Below are positions 1-6,246 of a stretch of DNA of 19,913 bases, piece by piece. Under the pieces are notes generated by a model. It did not search any database. It was not told the DNA's origin and worked only from the letters and a program-made list of their open reading frames with translations. The stretch lies in the NCBI GenBank assembly GCA_036509315.1, contig DATCFU010000158.1, positions 1 through 19,913 of the forward strand, given 5' to 3'. The DNA is from PALSA-607 sp036509315 (lineage in GTDB: Bacteria > Actinomycetota > Actinomycetes > Acidothermales > Acidothermaceae). Made by a program: the position numbers and the translations under genes. Each line of letters begins with the position of its first letter. The stretch's first letter is position 1.

Positions 1-9
1 GACCTCCTT
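1..9 (-). promoter_or_regulatory. Ribosome binding site of a leftward gene starting outside the window
   Basis: Read on the minus strand, the first bases give AAGGAGGTC, an almost full anti-16S complement. Its start codon would lie a few bases beyond the left edge. This suggests that a gene on the minus strand begins just outside and is divergent from the nitroreductase gene. A small perfect hairpin (17-22 with 26-31, 3-base loop) lies in what would be its leader. Nothing of the coding sequence is visible. Confidence 0.5.
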
Positions 10-83
10 CATAGGAGCCGGACCATCCGGCAATCAACCGTCGAACCCTGCAACACGATGCTCGTCGCAGCCCACCACCCGGC

Positions 84-103
84 GTAGCGACAAAAGTCCC
101 GAC
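84..103 (-). promoter_or_regulatory. DosR/DevR-like box, divergent promoter region
   Basis: The minus strand reads GTCGGGACTTTTGTCGCTAC. The core (87-100) matches 12 of 14 positions of the mycobacterial DosR palindrome GGGACTWWAGTCCC, the best match in the window. About 33 bases towards the left edge lies GAGCAT (63-58, minus strand), which fits a weak ANNNT -10. The expected start point would be near position 51. It therefore probably serves the leftward gene off the edge. The site is called by eye, and no DosR gene is in the window. Confidence 0.5.
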
Positions 104-155
104 CCCGCACTGCCATAGACCCCAGTCCAACAGGACCAACCCGAACGGTGCGCAG

Positions 156-189
156 GCCCTTGCGCCGGGGCGCCTTCGCGGCGCAGGGC
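156..189. other. Imperfect hairpin upstream of the nitroreductase gene
   Basis: Bases 156-166 pair with 180-189 as a 10-bp GC-rich stem with one bulged T and a 13-base loop. It lies between the two DosR-like boxes. It could be a transcription barrier between divergent promoters or simply a GC-rich palindrome. There is no T-run. Confidence 0.3.
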
Positions 190-207
190 AGGTTGTCACA
201 ACAACCC

Positions 208-221
208 GGGACTATCGCCTC
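208..221 (+). promoter_or_regulatory. DosR/DevR-like box before the nitroreductase gene
   Basis: GGGACTATCGCCTC matches 11 of 14 positions of the DosR consensus core, with a perfect left half-site. GATGCT at 245-250, about 33 bases from the box centre, could be the -10 element. Transcription would then start near 256, giving a leader of roughly 28 bases that contains the GAAGGAG ribosome binding site of the gene at 284. Box, spacing and leader length are mutually consistent, but all were read by eye. Confidence 0.5.
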
Positions 222-283
222 GGCCAATCGCCCGCCGTCCTACCGATGCTTGGGTGTAGGAGATTGGTCCGAAGGAGTAAGCC

Positions 284-1267
284 ATGAAGCCGTCCGTCGT
301 CCCGACGCGAGTAAGCGCGCTACATGCACTCGTTGCAGCGGCAGCAACGGCGCCTTCCATCCTCAATACGCAGCCTTGGTCGTTTGAGATTCGTGACCAC
401 ACCGTCGAGCTGTACGAGGACCCTGACCGTGCAATTTTGCGACGCATAGACCCCACCGGGAGGCAACTGACGATCAGCTGTGGCGCCGCGCTCTTCAACA
501 TGCGAGTCACGGCAGCACACCTCGGTCGCGCAATCGAGGTGACACTCCTCCCCGATCCAGCAAAGCCGCTACTCCTCGCGACGGTTACGATCGGAGCACG
601 CGTACCAGTTCGAGGCCAAGACGCGATCCTGCAGCCAGCGATTCGGCGGCGGCACACACATCGTCGGGCGTTCAGCCGCCGAGGGGTCCCCGGCGCGATC
701 GTCCGTGAACTGGCCGAAGCCGCCCGACTCGAGGGAGCGGCGCTCTTTGTGATGTCTCGGCGTGAGCGGGAATGGCTGCTCGACCTGATCGCGCTCTCGG
801 ACGCCGTACTCGTCGACGATCCCAGGTACGACCGCGATCTCGCCCGCTGGACCGACGGCGATTCGCGGCGACATGATGGCATTCCGCCCAGCTCGTTCGG
901 CACGACGTCGGTCAGCGGATCACCACCGATGCGCGACTTTGCACACGCGAATCGCCGCATCTTCGTCCCCCGCCAGAATTATCCGAGCGACCCCTGCATA
1001 GCGATCCTGTCGACTACGCAGGACACGCCGACAGCGTGGCTGAGTGCCGGCCAGGCGCTGCAACGCGTGTTGTTGCTCGCCACCGTGCGAGGCCTCTCAG
1101 CGTCGTTCCTTAACCAGCCGCTAGAGACCGCAGAAATCCGCAGCGAGTTGTTCCCCTACGGGCACCCTCAGATGATCATGCGCTTGGGGTATGCGCCGCC
1201 GGACGTTGCAACCCCACGCCGTCCGCTGGCGGAGATCATTCGCCGCGAGTCCAATCCTCGCAGCTAG
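284..1267 (+). CDS. Acg-family FMN-binding nitroreductase-like protein
   Basis: The product has 327 residues and resembles the Acg group of nitroreductase-fold proteins (mycobacterial Rv2032/Rv3131 type), which are strongly DosR-induced in mycobacteria and thought to bind or sequester FMN. The family signature is the N-terminal stretch around residues 23-33 (APSILNTQPWSF), followed by CGAALFNMRV near 65-75. The C-terminal half has a TAWLSAGQALQRVLLLAT segment, typical of the second nitroreductase-like repeat. The length agrees with the family (about 320-330). The ATG at 284 is supported by GAAGGAG seven bases upstream. The gene is first of a same-strand series with USP and flavodoxin genes and has a DosR-like box at 208-221. 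True enzymatic activity is uncertain because many Acg proteins lack nitroreductase activity. Confidence 0.88.
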   Translation: MKPSVVPTRVSALHALVAAAATAPSILNTQPWSFEIRDHTVELYEDPDRAILRRIDPTGRQLTISCGAALFNMRVTAAHLGRAIEVTLLPDPAKPLLLATVTIGARVPVRGQDAILQPAIRRRHTHRRAFSRRGVPGAIVRELAEAARLEGAALFVMSRREREWLLDLIALSDAVLVDDPRYDRDLARWTDGDSRRHDGIPPSSFGTTSVSGSPPMRDFAHANRRIFVPRQNYPSDPCIAILSTTQDTPTAWLSAGQALQRVLLLATVRGLSASFLNQPLETAEIRSELFPYGHPQMIMRLGYAPPDVATPRRPLAEIIRRESNPRS

Positions 1268-1392
1268 TCCGAGATGCATCGGCGGGAACCGCGGCACAGG
1301 AACAAGGGCCTAGCACCGGGCGACATTGTGCCCTGCAGTTGAGCTCGGCGTCGGCGAAGGGTGAGCTCACGGGGAAGATTGAGGAGGCTGCA
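1268..1392. other. Intergenic spacer between nitroreductase and USP genes
   Basis: These 125 bases contain no convincing coding sequence, DosR-like box or terminator. The only structure seen is a weak GGGC...GCCC dyad near 1318-1333. The final bases carry GAGGAGG, the ribosome binding site of the downstream USP gene. Read-through from the nitroreductase gene is possible. Confidence 0.4.
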
Positions 1393-1809
1393 ATGACGAG
1401 CACAATCCTGCTGGCAGTCGATGACTCGGCGCACTCGCAGCGCGCCGCCGACGTATCGAAGGACCTGGCCCAGCTCACCAAGTACCAGGTGGTTGTCGTC
1501 CATGTCCACGAACTCGCGGTTGGCCGCTGGGGCAGCATGCGCGTCGATGACAACACCGGCGATGCGTTCGCTGAATCCGTCGTGAAGGAGTTTTTGGGGG
1601 CCGGTATCGACGCCAGGGTGCAAACTCGTGACGCAACCTGTGGGCAGGTGGCGCAGACACTCTCGGGGACCGCAGACGATCTCGATGCAGACATGATCGT
1701 CGTCGGATCAAGAGGACGCTCGAACGTCGCATCGCTCGCGCTAGGCAGCGTGTCACACAAACTGTTGCACCTCGCTCATCGGCCGGTGCTGGTGGTTCCG
1801 TCCGTGTAG
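1393..1809 (+). CDS. Universal stress protein, single UspA domain
   Basis: A 138-residue protein consisting of one UspA domain. The first beta strand is TILLAVDDS at residues 4-12. The ATP-binding motif G-x2-G-x9-G-S is intact (GSRGRSNVASLALGSVS), followed by the usual RPVLVVPSV end, so this is expected to be an ATP-binding class USP. An upstream in-frame TTG at 1339 would add 18 residues, but the ATG at 1393 has a strong GAGGAGG six bases before it and places the first strand where the family has it. USPs of this kind act as cytoplasmic ATP-sensing regulators in hypoxia and dormancy; the target here is unknown. It lies 34 bases before the flavodoxin-like gene, probably in one transcript. Confidence 0.9.
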   Translation: MTSTILLAVDDSAHSQRAADVSKDLAQLTKYQVVVVHVHELAVGRWGSMRVDDNTGDAFAESVVKEFLGAGIDARVQTRDATCGQVAQTLSGTADDLDADMIVVGSRGRSNVASLALGSVSHKLLHLAHRPVLVVPSV

Positions 1810-1842
1810 CCAGGGCTGCGAACAACGAGGGCTAGGTGGAAG

Positions 1843-2358
1843 ATGCGCGCCATCGTCGTCTACGAGTCAATGTATGGAAACACGCGCACCGTCGCCGAGG
1901 CGCTCGGCGACGGTCTGCGTTGGGTGTTCGACACAAGCGTTGTTCCCGTCGAAAAAGCAACGGTCGCCCTCATCAAAGATGCCGACCTTGTCGTCGTCGG
2001 CGGCCCAACTCACGTTCACTCGATGTCCCGTGCCTCGACACGTACGGCAGCCGCCGACACTGCGCGCGCAAAGGCACTAACGCTGGAAGCGTCGGTAGAA
2101 GGGCCCGGCTTACGCGAATGGTTCACGGAAGTCGGGGCTCATCCGCACGCGATCGCCGTGGCCTTCGACACCCGCGTGGCGATGCCCGTTTCTGTCACCG
2201 GGCGCGCGGGGCGCGGAATCGCACGCCGTCTACGCAGGTGCAAGTTTGCGGACGTGCGCGACGCCGGCAGCTTCTTCGTAGACAAGAACAACATGCTTCT
2301 TGCCGGAGAGGAAGAACGGGCTGCCGCGTGGGGCCGCTCATTTGCGCGCGACCTCTAA
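1843..2358 (+). CDS. Flavodoxin-fold FMN-binding protein
   Basis: A 171-residue protein with a flavodoxin domain. The N-terminal strand AIVVYES is followed by the phosphate-binding loop MYGNTRTVA (residues about 10-18), and VVVGGPTHVHSMSR near 50-63 is the second FMN-contact loop. The middle (about 85-130) does not match a short electron-transfer flavodoxin well and looks like the flavodoxin-domain proteins common in actinobacterial stress clusters. The start ATG at 1843 has AGGTGG just upstream. It may carry electrons, for instance from the pyruvate oxidoreductase encoded near the right end, or be a flavoprotein reductase; that link is inference. A larger overlapping open frame in another register at 1836-2540 is Arg/Ser-rich and was discarded. 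Confidence 0.85.
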   Translation: MRAIVVYESMYGNTRTVAEALGDGLRWVFDTSVVPVEKATVALIKDADLVVVGGPTHVHSMSRASTRTAAADTARAKALTLEASVEGPGLREWFTEVGAHPHAIAVAFDTRVAMPVSVTGRAGRGIARRLRRCKFADVRDAGSFFVDKNNMLLAGEEERAAAWGRSFARDL

Positions 2359-2428
2359 CCCGGCAGCGATCCGCAGGTACGTCCCTTCCCAAACACCCGC
2401 GCCGCGAGGACCAAGGCATGTGTCGTCG

Positions 2429-2442
2429 GAGTAGTTGGTCCC
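2429..2442 (+). promoter_or_regulatory. Weak DosR-like half-site before the second USP gene
   Basis: Read on the minus strand, GGGACCAACTACTC matches 9 of 14 positions of the DosR core; only the left half is good. It also overlaps a perfect 7-bp dyad (GGACCAA 2408-2414 with TTGGTCC 2435-2441, 20-base gap). A GAACTT at 2466-2471 has -10-like spacing, and the USP start at 2491 follows. It could be a secondary promoter within the gene series. Confidence 0.25.
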
Positions 2443-2490
2443 TATCGCTTCTTGCACCCGGCGAGGAACTTGGAACTGGAAGGGTTAGCT

Positions 2491-2961
2491 ATGACAGCTC
2501 AAAGCGACGTGGCGGCGAAGCGAATAGTGGTTGGCGTTGACGGGTCCGAGCAATCGATTGCGGCATTGCGATGGGCGGCGCGCATTGCGTCTGCGACCGG
2601 ATGCGGCATTGACGCGATCATCGCTTGGGAATACCCGGCAGCCTACGGCTGGGTAATGGCGCCGGAAGGCTGGCCGTTGGAAGACGACTCAGCTGCCACG
2701 TTGCACCGCACGCTCGATCAGGCCTTCGGCCAACATCGGCCCGCTGACCTGCTCGCCATCTGCCGACATGGATCTGCCCGAACGCTGCTTCTTGAGGCCA
2801 GCAAAGGCGCAGAGATGCTGGTCGTCGGCAGCAGGGGACACGGCGGATTTGCCGGGCTCCTACTTGGGTCCGTGAGCGCCGCGTGCGCCGAACACGCCCA
2901 CTGCCCTGTGCTTGTCGTACACGAGGAATCAAGTCCAAACAGCGAGGAGAGTGGGTTATGA
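2491..2961 (+). CDS. Universal stress protein, single UspA domain
   Basis: A 156-residue UspA-domain protein. RIVVGVDGSEQSIAALRWA at residues 10-28 is the classic actinobacterial N-terminus of the domain. The ATP-binding motif is complete (GSRGHGGFAGLLLGSVS), followed by HCPVLVVHE. The start is the ATG at 2491 with GGAAGG about eight bases upstream; an in-frame upstream ATG at 2452 would add 13 residues without family support. Its stop overlaps the GAPDH start as ATGA (2958-2961), so the two genes are translationally coupled, which ties this USP to a glycolytic enzyme. Confidence 0.92.
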   Translation: MTAQSDVAAKRIVVGVDGSEQSIAALRWAARIASATGCGIDAIIAWEYPAAYGWVMAPEGWPLEDDSAATLHRTLDQAFGQHRPADLLAICRHGSARTLLLEASKGAEMLVVGSRGHGGFAGLLLGSVSAACAEHAHCPVLVVHEESSPNSEESGL

Positions 2962-3956
2962 CCGTCCGGGTAGCCATCAATGGTTTTGGTCGGGTGGGAC
3001 GAGTCTTTTTCCGTATCGCGCAAGAGCGCGGGATGGAAGTTGTGGCCGTGAACGATGTGACGGACGTCGCAACGCTCGCGCACCTGCTCACCTACGACTC
3101 GACATTCGGACGACTGCGGGACGAAGTCGAGCATGGCGACGGCTGGATCTCGGTCGACGGGCGACGTGTGACCGCGCTCGCTGAGCGCGACCCCGGCCGG
3201 TTGCCCTGGAAAGACCTCGGCGTCGACATCGTTATCGAGTCGACCGGGCACTTCAGCACCCGGGACGACGCCGCACTCCACCTGGAGGCCGGTGCCCGCA
3301 AAGTCATTATCTCAGCGCCCGGCAAGGGCGTCGACGCAACCATCGTGCTCGGCGTCAACGAAGACACCTACGACAATAGTCAGCACTACGTCATCTCGAA
3401 CGCATCGTGCACGACCAACTGCATTGCGCCGATGGTGAAAGTGCTCGATGACGCATTCGGCTTCGCGCGCGGCTTCATGACGACGATCCACGCGTTCACT
3501 AACGACCAGGTCACCCTCGATTCGCCGCACAAGGATCTTCGCCGTGGCCGCACTGCGTCCGTGAACATCATCCCGACCAGCACCGGCGCCGCCCGCTCGG
3601 TCGGCATCGTGATTCCCGAGCTCGCCGGCCGTCTTGATGGCGTCGCGATCCGCGTGCCCGTCGAAGATGGTTCGTTGGTGGACTTAGCGGCGATGCTCGA
3701 CCAGGAGGTCACCGCTGACGAGGTGAACGCCGCGTTCCTGCAAGCCTCGGACGGACTGCTCAAAGGCATCATGCGCTACACCAGCGACCCCGTGGTTTCG
3801 CGCGATGTCATCGGCGATCCAGCGTCCTGCGTGTTTGACTCGCAACTTACGCAGGCGAGCGGGCCGCTGGTCAAGGTGTTCGGCTGGTACGACAACGAAT
3901 GGGGCTACACCAGCAGGCTGGTCGACCTCACCGAGTTCGTCGCCGCGCGGTTATAA
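2958..3956 (+). CDS. gap: Glyceraldehyde-3-phosphate dehydrogenase, type I
   Basis: A 332-residue phosphorylating GAPDH converting glyceraldehyde 3-phosphate, phosphate and NAD+ to 1,3-bisphosphoglycerate and NADH. The Rossmann motif INGFGRVGR is at residues 7-15 and the NAD-selective Asp of VNDVTD at 33. The catalytic signature ASCTTNCIAP has its nucleophile at Cys151, with HAFTNDQ and the phosphate-binding PTSTGAA further on, and WYDNEWGYTSRLVDL near the end. The start ATG at 2958 overlaps the USP stop and has AGCGAGGAGAG upstream; an in-frame GTG at 2883 would add 25 unrelated residues. Placement outside a normal gap-pgk-tpi operon suggests a second, condition-specific copy, though the rest of the genome is not visible. 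Confidence 0.96.
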   Translation: MTVRVAINGFGRVGRVFFRIAQERGMEVVAVNDVTDVATLAHLLTYDSTFGRLRDEVEHGDGWISVDGRRVTALAERDPGRLPWKDLGVDIVIESTGHFSTRDDAALHLEAGARKVIISAPGKGVDATIVLGVNEDTYDNSQHYVISNASCTTNCIAPMVKVLDDAFGFARGFMTTIHAFTNDQVTLDSPHKDLRRGRTASVNIIPTSTGAARSVGIVIPELAGRLDGVAIRVPVEDGSLVDLAAMLDQEVTADEVNAAFLQASDGLLKGIMRYTSDPVVSRDVIGDPASCVFDSQLTQASGPLVKVFGWYDNEWGYTSRLVDLTEFVAARL

Positions 3957-3965
3957 CCCGAACGC

Positions 3966-4005
3966 GAAGTCCCCGGCATCTCGAAGTTCGGGTGCCGGGG
4001 ACTTC
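3966..4005. terminator. Perfect hairpin terminator between converging genes
   Basis: Bases 3966-3978 (GAAGTCCCCGGCA) pair perfectly with 3993-4005 over 13 bp, with a 14-base loop. It lies ten bases after the GAPDH stop and 17 bases from the stop of the converging PNPOx-family gene, so it can end both transcripts. There is no long T-run, as is usual in high-GC actinobacteria. CCCGAAC (3957-3963) can pair with GTTCGGG in the loop (3986-3992), an alternative fold. Confidence 0.8.
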
Positions 4006-4021
4006 TCTGCGCTCGCGTCCT

Positions 4022-4489
4022 TTAGCGTGCGTCCGCTACGTGGCGACGCGATTGTCCGAATGTCAAGTGCGAATCGGCAATCGGCAGCTGCTGACCACTA
4101 ATCAGCTCTGGTCGCAGCCGCAGATATCGGTCGGATAGCGCTGGCCGCCACGTCTGCAGGTGCCAGGCGTCGAGGCGTGCTACCTCATCTGCATTATCGA
4201 TCAGCTGAACTCGCCCCGTGACCACGACGCTCCAGCCTGAGCGGTCTACGACATTGATCTCGTCTGCCTCGAACGCCACAACATTGCCCGGAGTGTGCGT
4301 CGCGAGACGCGATCGCCTGCCCGCGCGAATGACAACATCGACTCCGTCGAGGATGAAGTTCACCGGAGTCACGAACGGCAGCGCGCGGTCGGAATAGACA
4401 AGGCGCCCCACTGGCACACGGTCGCCAGCAGCGCGAGCGCGTCGGACTCGGACAAGGCGCCTAAGTTTGATAGTTCGGCTGACATGCAT
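4022..4489 (-). CDS. PNPOx-family flavin-binding protein with apparent N-terminal frameshift
   Basis: The open frame from the ATG at 4489 encodes 155 residues. From residue 26 (PVGRLVYSDRALPFVTPVNF) it matches the small pyridoxamine 5'-phosphate oxidase-like split-barrel flavoproteins common in actinobacterial DosR clusters; VVAFEADEI and GWSVVVTGR follow. The first 25 residues of this frame are Arg-rich and unlike the family. The ATG at 4485, in another register, gives the expected N-terminus MSAELSNLGALSESDALALL-ATV. That frame ends correctly at 4417, two bases before the family frame resumes at 4414. Removing two bases from the CACAC at 4415-4419 would give a normal 153-residue protein. 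The gene is therefore frameshifted, miscalled, or truncated. No good ribosome binding site is seen; a leaderless start from the box at 4521-4534 is possible. Confidence 0.75.
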   Translation of the reverse strand: MHVSRTIKLRRLVRVRRARAAGDRVPVGRLVYSDRALPFVTPVNFILDGVDVVIRAGRRSRLATHTPGNVVAFEADEINVVDRSGWSVVVTGRVQLIDNADEVARLDAWHLQTWRPALSDRYLRLRPELISGQQLPIADSHLTFGQSRRHVADAR

Positions 4490-4520
4490 CCATGCTCTTA
4501 TGGCGTGGCGGCGCCTCGAA

Positions 4521-4534
4521 GGGGCGAAAGTCCT
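4521..4534. promoter_or_regulatory. DosR-like box, PNPOx side of divergent promoter
   Basis: GGGGCGAAAGTCCT matches 11 of 14 positions of the DosR core. On the minus strand GAGCAT at 4497-4492 is about 33 bases from the centre, and the predicted start point falls close to position 4485, the ATG of the PNPOx-family gene. This would make that mRNA leaderless and explains the missing ribosome binding site. Confidence 0.5.
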
Positions 4535-4579
4535 CACTGGCTGGGATCGAAGCCTGCCACCTGCTAGCCCTGCCCCAAG

Positions 4580-4593
4580 TGGACCTGAGTCCT
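4580..4593. promoter_or_regulatory. DosR-like box, middle of divergent promoter
   Basis: TGGACCTGAGTCCT matches 10 of 14 positions of the DosR core and is itself a near palindrome (GGACctgAGTCC). Together with the boxes at 4521 and 4609 it forms a cluster of three, a common arrangement at strong DosR promoters. Confidence 0.4.
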
Positions 4594-4608
4594 CGGTCCC
4601 GCTGCGGC

Positions 4609-4622
4609 GAGACTTTGGGCCA
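4609..4622 (+). promoter_or_regulatory. DosR-like box proximal to the third USP gene
   Basis: GAGACTTTGGGCCA matches 10 of 14 positions of the DosR core. CACGCT at 4646-4651 has the -10-like ANNNT form about 33 bases from the centre, which puts transcription start near 4657, some 78 bases before the USP start at 4735. The remaining leader shows nothing else recognisable. Confidence 0.4.
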
Positions 4623-4734
4623 TGGCTGCCCGCGCGCGTACAAGGCACGCTCAGTTGTGGACGACAGGCGCACGCGCGGGATGGCCGTGAAGCCATAACG
4701 AGGCAAGTGAGGCGCTCGAGCAGGAGGAGGAGCC

Positions 4735-5343
4735 ATGACTGCTTGTCACGACACGTCGAACTGGGGAGTTATAGCGAGCCCTGACGATGCCCGGATCGCC
4801 GGCGCAATTCTGGCGACACGATTCCGGCGAGTGGTCGTGGGCGTCGATGGTTCCCGAAACTCCATCGCAGCATTGCGGTTCGCGGTGGGGCTCGCGGGGC
4901 GTGATGGCGGTGTCGTAGACGCAATATGTGCGTACCACCCATACGTGCAGCCGCAGTACCCATTCACCTTGGTTGTGCCGCCGTACGGCCTGTCTGCTGA
5001 GGGTGCCCACGATGGGAACACGCTCGTGAGCGTTGTGATGGACGCCGAAGTCGATGCGCGTCACAGTCTCGCGAACGCGATGAACGCCGCCTTCGGCTGT
5101 TCGCAACTCGTTGGAGTTCAGCTGATCGCACTCGAGGGCTCTGCGCACGAAATACTGACCCGCAGCGCTCAGGACGCCGACCTTCTGGTCGTCGGTGCGC
5201 GCGGTCACTCAGGTCCGCTCGCACGCGTGCTCGGCTCAACGGCGGAGGCATGCACGCGGCACGCGCATTGCCCCGTTCTCGTCATTCCCAGCCCTGCCCC
5301 TGTCGTGCCCCGCTCCGCCGACGACGACGCACCGCTGGACTAA
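4735..5343 (+). CDS. Universal stress protein with N-terminal extension
   Basis: A 202-residue protein with one UspA domain. The first about 30 residues are an extension without recognised domain. The domain begins at RRVVVGVDGSRNSIAALRFA near residues 31-50 and ends with the intact ATP-binding motif GARGHSGPLARVLGSTA and CPVLVIPSPAP. A longer insertion (about residues 65-90, rich in Tyr, Pro and Val) lies after the first helix. The ATG at 4735 has the very strong AGGAGGAGG six bases upstream. It is a single-gene unit, divergent from the PNPOx-family gene and preceded by three DosR-like boxes. A strong ribosome binding site plus several boxes suggests a highly induced gene. It is larger than the two other USPs and is not a duplicate of either. 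Confidence 0.9.
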   Translation: MTACHDTSNWGVIASPDDARIAGAILATRFRRVVVGVDGSRNSIAALRFAVGLAGRDGGVVDAICAYHPYVQPQYPFTLVVPPYGLSAEGAHDGNTLVSVVMDAEVDARHSLANAMNAAFGCSQLVGVQLIALEGSAHEILTRSAQDADLLVVGARGHSGPLARVLGSTAEACTRHAHCPVLVIPSPAPVVPRSADDDAPLD

Positions 5344-5365
5344 TACCGCTGGACTAATACCGCTG
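5331..5365 (+). repeat. 14-bp tandem repeat over the USP stop codon
   Basis: ACCGCTGGACTAAT occurs at 5331-5344 and again at 5345-5358, followed by ACCGCTG (5359-5365). The stop TAA of the USP gene lies in the first copy, so the coding sequence is unaffected. The third partial copy merges into the left arm of the terminator hairpin. It looks like a small slippage duplication. Confidence 0.85.
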
Positions 5366-5406
5366 CACCGGCCAACACCCCCGTCATCCTGTGGGCCGGT
5401 GCAGCG
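5361..5406. terminator. Perfect hairpin terminator between USP and hypA
   Basis: Bases 5361-5373 (CGCTGCACCGGCC) pair perfectly with 5394-5406 over 13 bp, with a 20-base loop. It lies between the ends of two converging genes, 18 bases after the USP stop and 42 bases beyond the hypA stop, and can serve both directions. No T-run follows. The remaining spacer to 5447 shows nothing. Confidence 0.8.
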
Positions 5407-5447
5407 CGATTCCTGGCACCGGAAGCACGCGTTACCGCGCCACGAAC

Positions 5448-5789
5448 TCAGTTGTCGATGATGACGCGTTCCAGTTCGAGTTCGGCCAACCCTGAGTCGC
5501 CGGTAATGTCGCCACACCGGGGGCAGACCCGGACGTGTCCGGCGAGATGATCGTGATCCAATGCACCGGTGAATCCACACGCAGGGCAGGTCAGGACGAT
5601 CTCAAACTCCTCACAGACTAGACGAGCGTTGGCAAGCGCGCCGTCCGCTGCGAGCATGGTGAACGCTTGGCGAATGGTCTCCTCGCCAATAGTCGACGCG
5701 TGCCGTACGACTACGAGCGCTACGGGGCGCCCGGCTGCGCGCCGTTCGACTTCTTCGAGCAGCTCGCCGACGAGCGATATCTCATGCAT
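5448..5789 (-). CDS. hypA: Hydrogenase nickel incorporation protein HypA
   Basis: A 113-residue HypA, the metallochaperone that with HypB delivers nickel to the hydrogenase large subunit in the cytoplasm. It begins with the essential nickel-binding MHE (His2) and ends in a zinc domain with CPAC (Cys68/71) and CPRC (Cys89/92), the spacing of the family. Length fits the usual 110-120. The start is the ATG at 5789 because MHE must be the mature N-terminus; an upstream in-frame ATG at 5846 would bury it. It overlaps the end of the protease gene by 8 bases and is the last gene of the hox operon. No hypB, hypF, hypC, hypD or hypE is in the window. Confidence 0.95.
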   Translation of the reverse strand: MHEISLVGELLEEVERRAAGRPVALVVVRHASTIGEETIRQAFTMLAADGALANARLVCEEFEIVLTCPACGFTGALDHDHLAGHVRVCPRCGDITGDSGLAELELERVIIDN

Positions 5790-6246
5790 TTGAAGTCTCG
5801 GTGCATAGCCGAATGACAGTCTCGACCAGCTGCGAGACGGATGCACTCACCGCACCGGAGAGATCCGCGCCCGGCTCGGCCGATTCAATAGCAACAGTCA
5901 CTGCGACCGCGGGCGGATGGACGCCGTACAACGCTTCGGCGAGCGACAGGATAGTGCCGGCCCCGACGTTATGTGTCATCAAGCCGGCGTCGAACTCAGG
6001 CAGGACGACATCCACAGCGACGACGCCGGGTGTCAACGCCGGGTCGAGACGCGCATCGACGAACACGACGCGCGACGCGGTCGTGATCTCATTCGCGAGG
6101 TCCGGTGTGAGCTGCTGGACGGCAAGAACATCTACCGGCTCCATCCGGACGTCGTCCCGCAATGCATCGGCGACAACCCAGCCGATGGCGTCGTCGCCGC
6201 GTAGGCGATTACCGTAGGCGATGACAAGCGGGCGATGAAGAGTCAT
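5782..6246 (-). CDS. Hydrogenase maturation endopeptidase (HoxW/HybD family)
   Basis: A 154-residue protease that removes the C-terminal tail of the large subunit after nickel insertion. The N-terminal motif GNRLRGDDAIG at residues 12-22 carries the acidic nickel ligand (Asp19, Glu16 in HybD). VFVDARLD gives Asp64, and the His of LMTHNVG is at 92, matching the Asp62 and His93 of HybD. Length is typical. It starts at the ATG at 6246, overlapping the hoxH stop as ATGA, which is logical because HoxH just upstream still has the cleavable tail. The role is hoxW, but the symbol is left blank because several names are used for these peptidases. Confidence 0.9.
   Translation of the reverse strand: MTLHRPLVIAYGNRLRGDDAIGWVVADALRDDVRMEPVDVLAVQQLTPDLANEITTASRVVFVDARLDPALTPGVVAVDVVLPEFDAGLMTHNVGAGTILSLAEALYGVHPPAVAVTVAIESAEPGADLSGAVSASVSQLVETVIRLCTETSNA

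Noticed and set aside
196..960. Long minus-strand open frame opposite the nitroreductase gene
   Set aside because: Arg/Ser-rich product without family features, fully antisense to a well-supported gene.
1300..1340. DosR-like box before the first USP gene
   Set aside because: Best alignment reaches only about 7 of 14 positions, no better than chance in this composition.
1836..2540. Plus-strand open frame of 234 codons over the flavodoxin gene
   Set aside because: Very Arg-rich composition typical of a shifted frame in GC-rich DNA; the flavodoxin frame has clear motifs.
4490..4734. Small open frames in the divergent promoter
   Set aside because: No ribosome binding site or conserved composition; the stretch is better explained by DosR-like boxes and leader.
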